DNA of 64,000 nt from Lepidurus packardi (lineage: Eukaryota; Arthropoda; Branchiopoda; Notostraca; Triopsidae). The stretch spans positions 10,188,565-10,252,564 of the forward strand of contig JAKZAN010000001.1 in the NCBI GenBank assembly GCA_023053545.1. The letters are read 5' to 3'. A program made the position numbers and the translations under genes. Below the pieces are notes generated by a model. The model saw only the letters and a program-made list of their open reading frames with translations. It was not told where the DNA came from and did no database searches. This document shows positions 22,440-36,500 of this stretch, in pieces (position 1 is the stretch's first letter; every line of letters begins with the position of its first letter).

Positions 22440-25400
22440 GAATGCGGAACGGTACTGAACAACAAGCAACCAAAAAAAATGGACGTGGACGCGGTTGAAA
22501 GACTACTATGAGCTGTTAGGGATCCACAGGCGGAAATTCTGAAACGCGAACGGCAAGCTTTCCGAGAGGAATTCCAACATCACCGTCAGGTATTTATGGG
22601 CCTCCTCCAAGAACAAGCAGCACCAAGACCGATAATCCAGCAACCGCGTGTTTTGTCGTCAATGAGTCTCGCAGCCATTCCACGTTTCACTGGTGGACCA
22701 GCAGAGAAAGTCCATTCGTGGTTGAACGTTGTAGCACGTGTGGGTACGGTAGAGGATTGGAGCTCGGAATATCGCCTGAGATTGCCCTATCTAAAATAGC
22801 CGATACTGCATATCGGCAAGCGGCTAAGGGGGTGGACCACGCCACATGGGACACATGGAGGACAGCGCTGATCGGCGCCTTTGGGCGAACGCTGACGTTG
22901 GAAGAATGGGGCCGAATAGTGGAAGCCAGGCGTCCACTTCCCGGGAAATCGACAACGGCATACATTTACGACAAGCTACGTTTATGTCGCTTATGTCCGA
23001 TAGCTCTCCCAGAGACTGAGTAGGTGAAGAGGCTGGCTTGGGAATTGCTCCGCCCGGAAGTAGCTGCCGCAGTAATGGCTGGAGCACCAGCTGCTGTGGA
23101 CGCATTCATTGCTCAAGTCGCCAATGTTGAGCAGGGGATGGGAAGTGCAGCAAACGCTGCCCCGGTAGCTGCGTTAACTACTATGACGCCGATCTATGCA
23201 GTGAATGCTACAACTACGGCGGCCAAGGATACTTGGCCCGTGAATGCCCGCAACTCCAGCGCCACCGACGAGGTGCTTGCTACATATGTCAAGAAGAGGG
23301 GCACATGTCGCGTGAATGCCCACAACGTGCTGTTCCGGGAAACGGGAAAGCATGTCCGCGGTACCAGGTCCAGCAAACCCAATAGTAAGTTTAACGACAG
23401 AAAAAGGACGGCTACCCTTGGTCCAGGTGACTGTTCCACCTATTGGTGGATGTGACGCACTCGTAGACACTGGAACGTGTACCAGTATCATTCGAGCGGA
23501 CGCGGCGAGATCTCTGGCAAGGACATGATGCCGACCAATGGAGTAGACCTACGTAGCTTCGATGGAAGTTTGGTACGTCCCTTGGGGATGGTGCAGCTTA
23601 CGATTAAATTCCAAGACTCGGAAGTACAATTGGACAGCGTACCGGTGGTGGAGTCATCTCCTTTTTAGTTAATTTTGAGTATGCTGGATCACCCAGAGTA
23701 AAATTTCCCTATGTCGGGATGGTAACGGTGGGATGAAGATCACGGTGGGGGATGGCCGAGCAGAGGCCAAACCTAGTCATGAGGACAAGCACCGTCCAAA
23801 GATGACGCCACTGCGGCCTGGTGGAGCATTGGATGTCACGAGAAGGGAGCCGGACGATTGGGAAACTGTAGCGGCAGATGAGCGAGATGGACATACCCGA
23901 CCGAGAAGCACCCAAAACCAATGGTACATTAACCGTCGTGGAGGTTGTCAACATTGCTCCTGGTACGCTAGTGTTTGTCGAAGCGAAGGTACCGGGAACA
24001 GCTTCAGATACTATTAGTACCCCGACGACATTGTGTGGCAAACCTGGTAAAGAATGGATTAGTCCAGCGTCAGTGCTAAGCGTTCTTGGAAACAGCGTGA
24101 TGATCGTTATAATTAACATTGGTCAACGTACGCTTCACCTACTCCAAAACGACGCCTGCACAACAAGCGTTCACTACAGGATGAAATATGGGGGAAGTAG
24201 AGAAGTAGAGAAGTACTCTCCCAGTAGAGAAGTACTCTCCCAGTAGAGAAGTACTCTCCCAGTAGAGAAGTACTCTCCCAGTAGAGAAGTACTCTCCCAG
24301 TAGAGTACTCAGCACTTCACGCTCCAATCCCGAGCGTGAAGTGCTGAGTACTCTACTGGGAAAGTAACTTCAAGGAATCCGCGATTTCGAAGTAACCCCC
24401 AAAATCCAAAGACTTAGGAAGTTCTTGGGGATGACAGGTTATTATCGAAGATTCATAGCAGGTTTTTCACACCTTCCCAGTCCGCTGTATGCATTCCTTA
24501 AAAAGGGTCGTCGTTGGTCGTGGGGAGCAGCAGAAACCACTGCCTTCGAAGAACTCCGGATGAGACTGTCATCTTCTCCCATACTCCAACACTTTCGAGA
24601 TGACTTGAACTGTGAGGTTCACACAGACGCCAGTTATGGTGGGCTTGGCGCGACGCTTATTCAGGAGGACGGGACGACAGAACATACCGTGCCGTTCATC
24701 AATCGAAGATTGACCGACCCTGAGAGCCGTTAACACAGCTACGAGTAAGCTGTTGTTTGTTGATTGAGAGGCTTCGCTACCGATCGAAATGTACATGCCT
24801 GTACTGGTTGATACCAATTCCAATCGCCAGGACTTCGTGCTCCAGCAACGCGCTGACGAAGACCTAGCCAAAGTCATCTCTATATTGGAGAATTGCGAGG
24901 GAGGTGTGGCTCACGGGCTGCAGCCGCCTATCGCCTAAATGATGGAAGGGGCAGAAAACTTCTACTGGTAGTTCCCCGCTCGCTCAGGCGACAGATGCTA
25001 GAGATTTGTCATGCAGGATCATCGGGTGGGCATCTCGGAATAACGGAGATGCTGGTCAGGCTTGAAGAACGTTTCTGGTGGAAGAAGTGTGCACGACATG
25101 TTCAGAAGTTTGTTGGTGGATATAATAATCATTGCCAGAGCTTGAAACAGCCTCCCGGTAGACCTGTGGGATATTTCAGCCAATGCCTCGGGCGTGCAAG
25201 ACTTTCGCCATGCTCGGGATTAACCATGTGGGTCCACTTCCACTTACGTCACGGGGGAAGAGGCACATTTTGGTATGTGTAGACTATGCGACTCGCTATG
25301 TAGAGGCTGAGGCAGTACCCAATACCTCTGCTAAAGAAGTCTGCAACATCCTGGAAAGCCGCTTCATGTGGCGACATTCTACACCGGAGAAAATTGTGAC

Positions 25401-26285
25401 CGGTCATGGGTCTGGGTTCTCTGCGCAATTTTTGGAAAAGGTGCTGGAAAAATTGGGAGTGGTGCATGTAATGGCAGCAGCCAGCCATCCACAGATGAAT
25501 AGATTTGCGAAACAGTCAACCGGACATTAAAAGAGGTACTTGCTGCTAATCTGGAGTACGAAGCGGTCAGTTGGGATCAGATGTTAAGGAAGGCTGTTTT
25601 CTCCATAAATACTGCTCGCCAAGAGACGACAAGTTTCACTCCATTTGTACTAGTCTATGGACGTCTCCTGAAGTTGTCAGAAGAAAACGCTTATCCGTGG
25701 CCAGAAGAGGAGCCCGAATCCTACGAAAAATTCTTAGACCGGGTGGAATGTAGCCGACGACATGTAGCAGACCAAATCCGCAGAAAACAGCTGAAACATA
25801 AATAGAATCATGACAGTCATAGACGAGAAGACATGGCTTTCAAGACCGGAGACATGGTATGGGTACGACGTATTATACGGCGAGTAGTAAAACCCCAGAA
25901 GTTCGAACCAAAGTACATCGGCCCTTTCGAAATCACACAAAAACCTACTCCAGTAACGTATCGCTTATCCGATCCCCCTGGTCTATATACCCGAAAGAGG
26001 TGGCGTGTATTTCAAGCCCATATCTGTCAATTAAAGCCGTACCGAGAAGGATATTACAACGATGACAGTGAAAGCCCGAAAGGTGATGCCGATGACGGAG
26101 ATTGCAAGAAATCAGAGGACGAGGCGACGCAAGTTGAAGAAGAGCAATCAACAGTCATGGAAGATATGGGGGGAAATGTAGTTCAGGAGAAGAGCAATCA
26201 ACAATACTGGTTTGCTCTGATGATGATTCTGAAAATTCAGTACGTGTTTCAATTAGAGAATTCAATGTACAAGTTGCAAGCTGTC
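22440..26285 (+). mobile_element. Ty3/Gypsy retrotransposon relic (gag-pol), heavily mutated
   Basis: In order: a gag start (MDVDAVERL at 22479, soon stopped); gag core pieces; a nucleocapsid with two knuckles at about 23.20-23.34 kb, of which the second is intact (CYICQEEGHMSREC) and the first has lost a Cys and its His (CYNYGGQGYLAREC); a retropepsin motif ALVDTGT near 23.46 kb; an RT/RNase H piece (LRKFLGMTGYYRRFIAGFSH, VHTDASYGGLGA) at 24.40-24.73 kb; integrase at 24.95-25.53 kb; and a C-terminal chromatin-binding-like tail (YIGPFEIT, KRWRVFQAHICQLKPY) to about 26.28 kb. Most of RT, including the catalytic DD box, is deleted and replaced by a short tandem array and a hairpin at 24.20-24.36 kb. 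Integrase catalytic Asp residues are changed (GINHVGP, VTGHGSGF). Multiple stops and frameshifts make it dead. Confidence 0.8.
24204..24360. repeat. 19-bp tandem array ending in a perfect 29-bp hairpin
   Basis: Five copies of a 19-bp unit (AGTAGAGAAGTACTCTCCC, starts at 24204, 24223, 24242, 24261 and 24280). A perfect inverted repeat with 29-bp arms follows (24296-24324 and 24332-24360) with the 7-base loop CAATCCC. The last array copy forms the outer part of the left arm. It sits exactly where the Gypsy relic lost most of its reverse transcriptase. Confidence 0.9.
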
Positions 26286-26289
26286 AATT

Positions 26290-26625
26290 CATGATTAACT
26301 CCTCGCATAATATTTACCTTTAATTGAACGTCATTTCTATTTTTTGCCACCAACCAATAATCCGAGTGCAGAGTTCCTCCTCTTGGGAAAGTTAAAGTTC
26401 TTTCGTATGGTAACGTGCAAATGTGACGGTGTCGGAGGGGTAATTGATTTCAATAAATCCTTTGTTCTCTGGTGGTCGTAGAGCCATACTGCTTTCACTT
26501 GATAGGTTACCGTGCATCCGCAAATTGTCGGTTTTCGCATTTTGCCAGTAGATTCCTTTTGTAGCTACGCTGAAATCATCAGCAATTTCCTCAAAAGCAA
26601 TTTCACTGCACTGGCATTAACAAAT
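26290..26625 (-). pseudogene. Broken module exon of a mucin-family paralogue
   Basis: Minus-strand translation shows the family module: EEIADDFSV, GIYWQNAKTDNL, ALRPPENKGFIEINYPS, then ARYHTK (YAHYH degraded), a frame change near 26.40 kb, and SDYWLVAKNRNDVQLKVNIM. It breaks off at about 26,290 inside the module, where Gypsy-relic DNA begins. It most resembles module 1 of gene B (VEDFSV, GTYWQNDK). Together with the membrane-anchor fragment at 21.5 kb it marks a family member interrupted and degraded by retrotransposons. Confidence 0.75.
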
Positions 26626-27514
26626 TTTTTTCTATTGTAGCGTTATGTAGCACCCGTCCTTTCCCAGCCTTTCGAGAATACATGGGACCAACCAGTGTAA
26701 TTACCATGTGAGAATGAAGAGACTGAGAATGAAGAGATTTCCTTAACTACAGCGGACTGTCCCCAATATTTCGCGCTTCAACCTTCTCACCTCGTTTCAA
26801 GACAATCTTTTTTTTGCGAGATTTTATATTCTGCGACTTACAGATTAATTTAAACGACAATATACGAAACACTATATTTCAGACGAACCGAATGCTCTCT
26901 GAAACTGGGACGACTTCTTGTCTCGTTCTTGTGTACTTCTTATGTACTGCTCGGAATTTGTCATCGTTCTTCCCCAACACGTTTATCGTTTATATACAGT
27001 AATGTGAAAAGGCCAATATCCATTATGTCAGAAAGTTGGCTTGACACAAAAATGACTTTTAAAGCTTTCTTATAAAATTTTTACACTTTATAGTATGCGT
27101 TGCTGTATAATCTAGCGGATATATGAACCTCTAGCCTTTTTACGGTGCATTCATTGTTCGCAACATTTTCTCTCTGATGAGAAAAACATAATTTGTGCTC
27201 AAACCTTACTCCTCATTTATAATTTTGGCATTATAGAATGTCTAGATGAAATATTATTGCTAAAGTAAAATAGAGAGTAATAGTCTTCAGCAAAGATTTC
27301 TATGTTGCTTTTTTCAGCAATTTTATTTGTTAAATCTTCTTTACTTGACATCCTTCGTATTTCAGTTCACTGAATACAAGAAATCCCTTCAAATATAACG
27401 AATTTTGTGCTTTCAGGTAGGTTAAATTATATATGTATACATGAGCATACAAGGTATGAGTGTATGACATATGATATTAAGAGTCATTTTAAGTATTGAA
27501 TTTATAGAACTGAA
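26626..27514. other. Intergenic, AT-rich
   Basis: About 890 bp between the broken module exon and the 3' end of the giant mucin gene. No gene or recognisable repeat was found. Confidence 0.6.
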
Positions 27515-30500
27515 TCATAAGGTATCAGAGTTAGTTATATTTACTCTGGGAATGCTTGACATTGGCCGTTTCCTAGGATCAAAACTGGTCAAAGATGGTT
27601 CACCTAAGCCTAATTCCGTATGACCAAGTTCAACATCAGTGCGTTGAACATTATTACGCTTTGTACTGTTGTTCACTAGGCCAACAATAAAAGATGCACT
27701 CGCAACAAATATAAAAGCGCCACCAATTACGGATCCTATTGTAGTCAAAATGTTTTCTTGTGCATGGTAGTTGTCAAACGGAGTGGTAGGAGTATTAGTA
27801 AACAAAGTACTCGTTTCTGATGTAACGGCGGTACTTTCTGTAGTTGATTGAATCAAGGAAGTTGAAGCGTCTGAGGATGGTGTGGAACTTGACTGACTAG
27901 TGCTTGGAAGGGCAGCAGAAGTCGAATCTGATTGATCCGTAACGGCGGTACTTTCTGTAGTTGATTGAATCAAGGAAGTGGAAGCGTCTGATGGTTTGGA
28001 ACTTGACTGACTAGTGCTTGAAAGGGCAGCAGAAGTCGAATCTGATTGATCCGTAAAGGAGGTACCTTCTGTAGTTGATTGAATCAAGGAAGTGGAAGCG
28101 TCTGAGGATGGTGCGGAACTTGACGGACTAGTGCTTGGAAGGGCAGCAGAAGTTGAATCTGATTGCTCCGTAACGGCAGTACTTTCTGTAGTTGACAGAA
28201 TCAAGGAAGTTAAAGCGTCTGAGGATGGTTTGGAACTTGACTGACTAGTGCTTGGTTCAATAGTGGTTCGAATAGTGGTTGGAATAGTGCTTGGATTGGT
28301 GGTTGGATTGGCAACAGAAGTCGAATCTGATTGTTCTGTGACGGCGGTACTTTCTGTAGTCGATTGAGTCAAAGTACTAGTAGCGACTGGGGTTGGTTCG
28401 GAACTTGGTTTACTAGTGCTTGGATTGGAGGTTGGATTGGCAACAGAAGTGGAATCTGATTGTTCTGTAACGGCGGTACTTTCTGTAGTCGATTGAATCA
28501 AAGTACTAGTAGCGACTGGGGATGGTTCAGAACTTGATTGACTTGTGCTTGGATTGGTGGTTGAATTGGCAACAGAAGTCGAATCTGATTGTTCTGTGAC
28601 GGCGGTACTTTCTGTAGTCGATTGAATCAAAGTACTAGAAGCGACTGGGGATGGTTCGGAACTTGATTGACTAGTGCTTGTATTGGTGGTTGGATTGGCA
28701 ACAGAAGTCGAATCTGATTGTTCTGTGACGGCGGTACTTTCTGTAGTCGATTGAATCAAAGAACTAGTAGCGACTGGGGATGCTTCAGAACTTGATTGAC
28801 TAGTGCTTGGATTTGTGGTTGGATTGGCAACAGAAGTCGAATCTGATTGTTCTGTGACGGCGGTACTTTCTGTAGTCGATTGAATCAAAGTACTAGTAGC
28901 GACTGGGGATGGTTCGGAACTTGATTGACTAGTGCTTGGATTGGTGGTTGGATTGGCAACAGAAGTCAAATCTGATTGTTCTGTGACGGCGGTACTTTCT
29001 GTAGTCGATTGAATCAAAGAACTAGTAGCGACTGGGGATGGTTCAGAACTTGATTGACTTGTGCTTGGATTGGTGGTTGGATTGGCAACAGATGTTGAAT
29101 CTGATTGTTCTGTGACGGCGGTACTTTCTGTAGTCGATTGATTCAAAGAACTAGTAGCGACTGGGGATGCTTCGGAGCTTGATTGACTAGTGCTTGGATT
29201 GGCAGCAGAAGTCGAATCAAATTGCTCTGTGACGGCGGTACTTTCTGTAGTCGATTGAGTCAATGTACTAGTAGCGACTGGGGATGGTTCGGAACTTGAT
29301 TGACTTGTGCTTGGATTGGTGGTTGGATTGGCAACAGAAGTCGAATCTGATTGTTCTGTGACGGCGGTACTTTCTGTAGTCGATTGAATCAAAGAACTAG
29401 TAGCGACTGGGGATGCTTCAGAACTTGATTGACTAGTGCTTGGATTGGTGGTTTGATTGGCAGCAGAAGTCGAATCTGATTGTTCTGTGCCGGCGGTACT
29501 TTCTGTAGTCGATTGAATCAAAGAACTAGTAGCGACTGGGGATGGTTCAGAACTTGATTGACTTGTGCTTGGATTGGTGGTTGGATTGGCAGCAGAAGTC
29601 GAATCTGATTGTTCTGTGACGGCGGTACTTTCTGTAGTCGATTGATTCAAAGAACTAGTAGCGACTGGGGATGCTTCAGAACTTGATTGACTAGTGCTTG
29701 GATTGGTGGTTGGATTGGCAGCAGAAGTCGAATCTGATTGTTCTGTGACGGCGGTACTTTCTGTAGTCGATTGAATCAAAGAACTAGTAGCGACTGGGGA
29801 TGGTTCAGAACTTGATTGACTTGTGCTTGGATTGGTGGTTGGATTGGCAACAGATGTCGAATCTGATTGTTCTGTGACGGCGGTACTTTCTGTAGTCGAT
29901 TGAGTCAAAGTACTAGTAGCGACTGGGGTTGGTTCGGAACTTGATTTACTAGTGCTTAGATTGGAGGTTGGATTGGCAACAGAAGTCGAATCTGATTGTT
30001 CTGAAACGGCGGTACTTTCTGTAGTCGATTGAATCAAAGTACTAGTAGCGACTGGGGATGCTTCGGAGCTTGATTGACTAGTGCTTGGATTGGCAGCAGA
30101 AGTCGAATCAAATTGCTCTGTGACGGCGGTACTTTCTGTAGTCGATTGAATCAAAGAACTACTAGCGACTGGGGATGCTTCAGAACTTGATTGACTAGTG
30201 CTTGGATTGGTGGTTGGATTGGCAGCAGAAGTCGAATCTGATTGTTCTGTGACGGCGGTACTTTCTGTAGTCGATTGAATCAAAGAACTAGTAGCGACTG
30301 GGGATGGTTCAGAACTTGATTGACTTGTGCTTGGATTAGTGGTTGGATTGGCAACAGATGTCGAATCTGATTGTTCTGTGACGGCGGTACTTTCTGTAGT
30401 CGATTGAATCAATGTACTAGTAGCGACTGGGGATGGTTCGGAACTTGATTGACTATGGTTCAGAACTTGATTGACTTGTGCTTGGATTAGTGGTTGGATT

Positions 30501-33500
30501 GGCAACAGATGTCGAATCTGATTGTTCTGTGACGGCGGTACTTTCTGTAGTCGATTGAATCAATGTACTAGTAGCGACTGGGGATGGTTCGGAACTTGAT
30601 TGACTAGTGCTTGGATTGGTGGTTGGATTGGCAACAGAAGTCGAATCTGATTGTTCTGTGACGGCGGTACTTTCTGTAGTCGATTGAATCAAAGTACTAG
30701 TAGCGACTGGGGATGGTTCGGAACTTGATTGACTAGTGCTTGGATTGGTGGTTGGATTGGCAACAGAAGTCAAATCTGATTGTTCTGTGACGGCGGTACT
30801 TTCTGTAGTCGATTGAATCAAAGAACTAGTAGCGACTGGGGATGGTTCAGAACTTGATTGACTTGTGCTTGGATTGGTGGTTGGATTGGCAACAGATGTT
30901 GAATCTGATTGTTCTGTGACGGCGGTACTTTCTGTAGTCGATTGATTCAAAGAACTAGTAGCGACTGGGGATGCTTCGGAGCTTGATTGACTAGTGCTTG
31001 GATTGGCAGCAGAAGTCGAATCAAATTGCTCTGTGACGGCGGTACTTTCTGTAGTCGATTGAGTCAATGTACTAGTAGCGACTGGGGATGGTTCGGAACT
31101 TGATTGACTTGTGCTTGGATTGGTGGTTGGATTGGCAACAGAAGTCGAATCTGATTGTTCTGTGACGGCGGTACTTTCTGTAGTCGATTGAATCAAAGAA
31201 CTAGTAGCGACTGGGGATGCTTCAGAACTTGATTGACTAGTGCTTGGATTGGTGGTTTGATTGGCAGCAGAAGTCGAATCTGATTGTTCTGTGCCGGCGG
31301 TACTTTCTGTAGTCGATTGAATCAAAGAACTAGTAGCGACTGGGGATGGTTCAGAACTTGATTGACTTGTGCTTGGATTGGTGGTTGGATTGGCAGCAGA
31401 AGTCGAATCTGATTGTTCTGTGACGGCGGTACTTTCTGTAGTCGATTGATTCAAAGAACTAGTAGCGACTGGGGATGCTTCAGAACTTGATTGACTAGTG
31501 CTTGGATTGGTGGTTGGATTGGCAGCAGAAGTCGAATCTGATTGTTCTGTGACGGCGGTACTTTCTGTAGTCGATTGAATCAAAGAACTAGTAGCGACTG
31601 GGGATGGTTCAGAACTTGATTGACTTGTGCTTGGATTGGTGGTTGGATTGGCAACAGATGTCGAATCTGATTGTTCTGTGACGGCGGTACTTTCTGTAGT
31701 CGATTGAATCAATGTACTAGTAGCGACTGGGGATGGTTCGGAACTTGATTGACTAGTGCTTGGATTGGTGGTTGGATTGGCAACAGAAGTCGAGTCTGAC
31801 TGTTCCGTGACGGCGGTACTTTCTGTAGTCGATTGAATCAAAGTACTAGAAGCGACTGGGGATGGTTCGGAACTTGATTGACTAGTGCTTGTATTTGTGG
31901 TTGGATTGGCAACAGAAGTCGAATCTGATTGTTCTGTGACGGCGGTACTTTCTGTAGTCGATTGAGTCAAAGTACTAGTAGCGAATGGGGTTGGTTCGGA
32001 ACTTGATTTACTAGTGCTTAGATTGGAGGTTGGATTGGCAACAGAAGTCGAATCTGATTGTTCTGTAACGGCGGTACTTTCTGTAGTCGATTGAATCAAA
32101 GTACTAGTAGCGACTGGGGATGCTTCGGAGCTTGATTGACTAGTGCTTGGATTGGCAGCAGAAGTCGAATCAAATTGCTCTGTGACGGCGGTACTTTCTG
32201 TAGTCGATTGAATCAAAGAACTACTAGCGACTGGGGATGCTTCAGAACTTGATTGACTAGTGCTTGGATTGGTGGTTGGATTGGCAGCAGAAGTCGAATC
32301 TGATTGTTCTGTGACGGCGGTACTTTCTGTAGTCGATTGATTCAAAGAACTAGTAGCGACTGGGGATGCTTCAGAACTTGATTGACTAGTGCTTGGATTG
32401 GTGGTTGGATTGGCAGCAGAAGTCGAATCTGATTGTTCTGTGACGGCGGTACTTTCTGTAGTCGATTGAATCAAAGAACTAGTAGCGACTGGGGATGGTT
32501 CAGAACTTGATTGACTTGTGCTTGGATTGGTGGTTGGATTGGCAACAGATGTCGAATCTGATTGTTCTGTGACGGCGGTACTTTCTGTAGTCGATTGAAT
32601 CAATGTACTAGTAGCGACTGGGGATGGTTCGGAACTTGATTGACTAGTGCTTGGATTGGTGGTTGGATTGGCAACAGAAGTCGAGTCTGACTGTTCCGTG
32701 ACGGCGGTACTTTCTGTAGTCGATTGAATCAAAGTACTAGAAGCGACTGGGGATGGTTCGGAACTTGATTGACTAGTGCTTGTATTTGTGGTTGGATTGG
32801 CAACAGAAGTCGAATCTGATTGTTCTGTGACGGCGGTACTTTCTGTAGTCGATTGAGTCAAAGTACTAGTAGCGACTGGGGTTGGTTCAGAACTTGATTT
32901 ACTAGTGCTTAGATTGGAGGTTGGATTGGTAACAGAAGTCGAATCTGATTGTTCTGTAACGGCGGTACTTTCTGTAGTCGATTGAATCAAAGTACTAGTA
33001 GCGACTGGGGATGCTTCGGAGCTTGATTGACTAGTGCTTGGATTGGCAGCAGAAGTCGAATCAAATTGCTCTGTGACGGCGGTACTTTCTGTAGTCGATT
33101 GAATCAAAGAACTACTAGCGACTGGGGATGCTTCAGAACTTGATTGACTAGTGCTTGGATTGGTGGTTGGATTGGCAGCAGAAGTCGAATCTGATTGTTC
33201 TGTGACGGCGGTACTTTCTGTAGTCGATTGAATCAAAGAACTAGTAGCGACTGGGGATGGTTCAGAATTTGATTGACTTGTGCTTGGATTGGTGGTTGGA
33301 TTGGCAACAGATGTTGAATCTGATTGTTCTGTGACGGCGGTACTTTCTGTAGTCGATTGATTCAAAGAACTAGTAGCGACTGGGGATGCTTCGGAGCTTG
33401 ATTGACTAGTGCTTGGATGGGCAGCAGAAGTCGAATCAAATTGCTCTGTGACGGCGGTACTTTCTGTAGTCGATTGAGTCAATGTACTAGTAGCGACTGG

Positions 33501-36500
33501 GGATGGTTCGGAACTTGATTGACTTGTGCTTGGATTGGTGGTTGGATTGGCAACAGAAGTCGAATCTGAATGTTCTGTGACGGCGGTACTTTCTGTAGTC
33601 GATTGAATCAAAGAACTAGTAGCGACTGGGGATGCTTCAGAACTTGATTGACTAGTGCTTGGATTGGTGGTTGGATTGGCAGCAGAAGTCGAATCTGATT
33701 GTTCTGTGCCGGCGGTACTTTCTGTAGTCGATTGAATCAAAGTACTAGTAGCGACTGGGGATGGTTCAGAACTTGATTGACTAGTGCTTGGATTGGTGGT
33801 TGGATTGGCAGCAGAAGTCGAATCTGATTGCTCTGTGACGGCGGTGCTTTCTGTAGTCGATTGATTCAAAGAACTAGTAGCGACTGGGGATGCTTCAGAA
33901 CTTGATTGACTAGTGCTTGGATTGGTGGTTGGATTGGCAGCAGAAGTCGAATCTGATTGTTCTGTGACGGCGGTACTTTCTGTAGTCGATTGAATCAAAG
34001 AACTAGTAGCGACATGGGATGGTTCAGAACTTGATTGACTTGTGCTTGGATAGGTGGTTGGATTGGCAACAGATGTCGAATCTGATTGTTCTGTGACGGC
34101 GGTACTTTCTGTAGTCGATTGAATCAATGTACTAGTAGCGACTGGGGATGGTTCGGAACTTGATTGACTAGTGCTTGGATTGGTGGTTGGATTGGCAACA
34201 GAAGTTGAATCTGATTGTTCTGTGACGGCGGTACTTTCTGTAGTCGATTGAATCAATGTACTAGTAGCGACTGGGGATGGTTCGGAACTTGATTGACTAG
34301 TGCTTGGATTGGTGGTTGGATTGGCAACAGAAGTCGAATCTGATTGTTCTGTGACGGCGGTACTTTCTGTAGTCGATTGAATCAAAGAACTAGTAGCGAC
34401 TGGGGATGCTTCAGAACTTGATTGACTAGTGCTTGGATTGGTGGTTTGATTGGCAGCAGAAGTCGAATCTGATTGTTCTGTGCCGGCGGTACTTTCTGTA
34501 GTCGATTGAATCAAAGAACTAGTAGCGACTGGGGATGGTTCAGAACTTGATTGACTAGTGCTTGGATTGGTGGTTGGATTGGCAGCAGAAGTCGAATCTG
34601 ATTGTTCTGTGACGGCGGTACTTTCTGTAGTCGATTGAATCAAAGAACTAGTAGCGACTGGGGATGGTTCAGAACTTGATTGACTTGTGCTTGGATAGGT
34701 GGTTGGATTGGCAACAGATGTCGAATCTGATTGTTCTGTGACGGCGGTACTTTCTGTAGTCGATTGAATCAATGTACTAGTAGCGACTGGGGATGGTTCG
34801 GAACTTGATTGACTAGTGCTTGGATTGGTGGTTGGATTGGCAACAGAAGTCGAATCTGATTGTTCTGTGACGGCGGTACTTTCTGTAGTCGATTGAATCA
34901 AAGTACTAGTAGCGACTGGGGATGGTTCGGAACTTGATTGACTAGTGCTTGGATTGGTGGATGGATTGGCAACAGAAGTCAAATCTGATTGTGCTGTGAC
35001 GGCGGTACTTTCTGTAGTCGATTGAATCAAAGAACTAGTAGCGATTGGGGATGCTTCAGAACTTGATTGACTAGTGCTTGGATTGGTGGTTGGATTGGCA
35101 GCAGAAGTCGAATCTGATTGTTCTGTGACGGCGGTACTTTCTGTAGTCGATTGAATCAAAGTACTTGTAGCGACTGGGGATGGTTCGGAACTTGATTGAC
35201 TAGTGCTTGGATTGGTGGTTGGATTGGCAACAGAAGTCGAATCTGATTGTTCTGTGACGGCGGTACTTTCTGTAGTCGATTGAATCAAAGAACTAGTAGC
35301 GACTGGGGATGCTTCAGAACTTGATTGACTAGCTTGGATTGGTGGTTGGATTGGCAGCAGAAGTCGAATCTGATTGTTCTGTGACGGCGGTACTTTCTGT
35401 AGTCGATTGAGTCAAAGTACTAGTAGCGACTGGGGTTGGTTCGGAACTTGATTTACTAGTGCTTAGATTGGAGGTTGGATTGGCTCGAATGATTGTTCTG
35501 TAACGGCGGTACTTTCTGTAGTCGATTGAATCAAAGTACTAGTAGCGACTGGGGATGGTTCGGGACTTGATTGACTAGTGCTTGGATTTGTGGTTGGATT
35601 GGCAACAGAAGTCGAGTCTGACTGTTCTGTGACGGCGGTACTTTCTGTAGTCGATTGAATCAAAGTACTAGAAGCGACTGGGGATGGTTCGGAACTTGAT
35701 TGACTAGTGCTTGGATTGGTGGTTGGATTGGCAACAGAAGTCGACTCTGATTGTTCTGTGACGGCGGTACTTTCTGTAGTCGATTGAATCAAAGTACTAG
35801 AAGCGACTGGGGATGGTTCGGATTGACTTAGATTGGAGTGCTTGGATTGGCAACAGAAGTCGAATCTGATTGTTCTGTAACGGCGGTACTTTCTGTAGTC
35901 GATTGAATCAAAGTACTAGTAGCGACTGGGGATGGTTCGGGACTTGATTGACTAGTGCTTGGATTTGTGGTTGGATTGGCAACAGAAGTCGAGTCTGACT
36001 GTTCTGTGACGGCGGTACTTTCTGTAGTCGATTGAATCAAAGTACTAGAAGCGACTGGGGATGGTTCGGAACTTGATTGACTAGTGCTTGGATTGGTGGT
36101 TGGATTGGCAACAGAAGTCGACTCTGATTGTTCTGTGACGGCGGTACTTTCTGTAGTCGATTGAATCAAAGTACTAGAAGCGACTGGGGATGGTTCGGAA
36201 CTTGATTGACTAGTGCTTGGATTGGTGGTTGGATTGGCAACAGAAGTCGAATCTGATTGTTCTGTGACGGCGGTACTTTCTGTAGTCGATTGAATCAAAG
36301 AACTAGTAGCGACTGGGGATGCTTCAGAACTTGATTGACTAGTGCTTGGATTGGTGGTTGGATTGGCAGCAGAAGTCGAATCTGATTGTTCTGTGACTTC
36401 GGTACTTTCTGTAGTCGATTGAATCAAAGAACTAGAAGCGACTGGGGATGGTTCAGAACTTGATTGACTTGTGCTTGGATTGGTGGTTGGATTGGCAACA

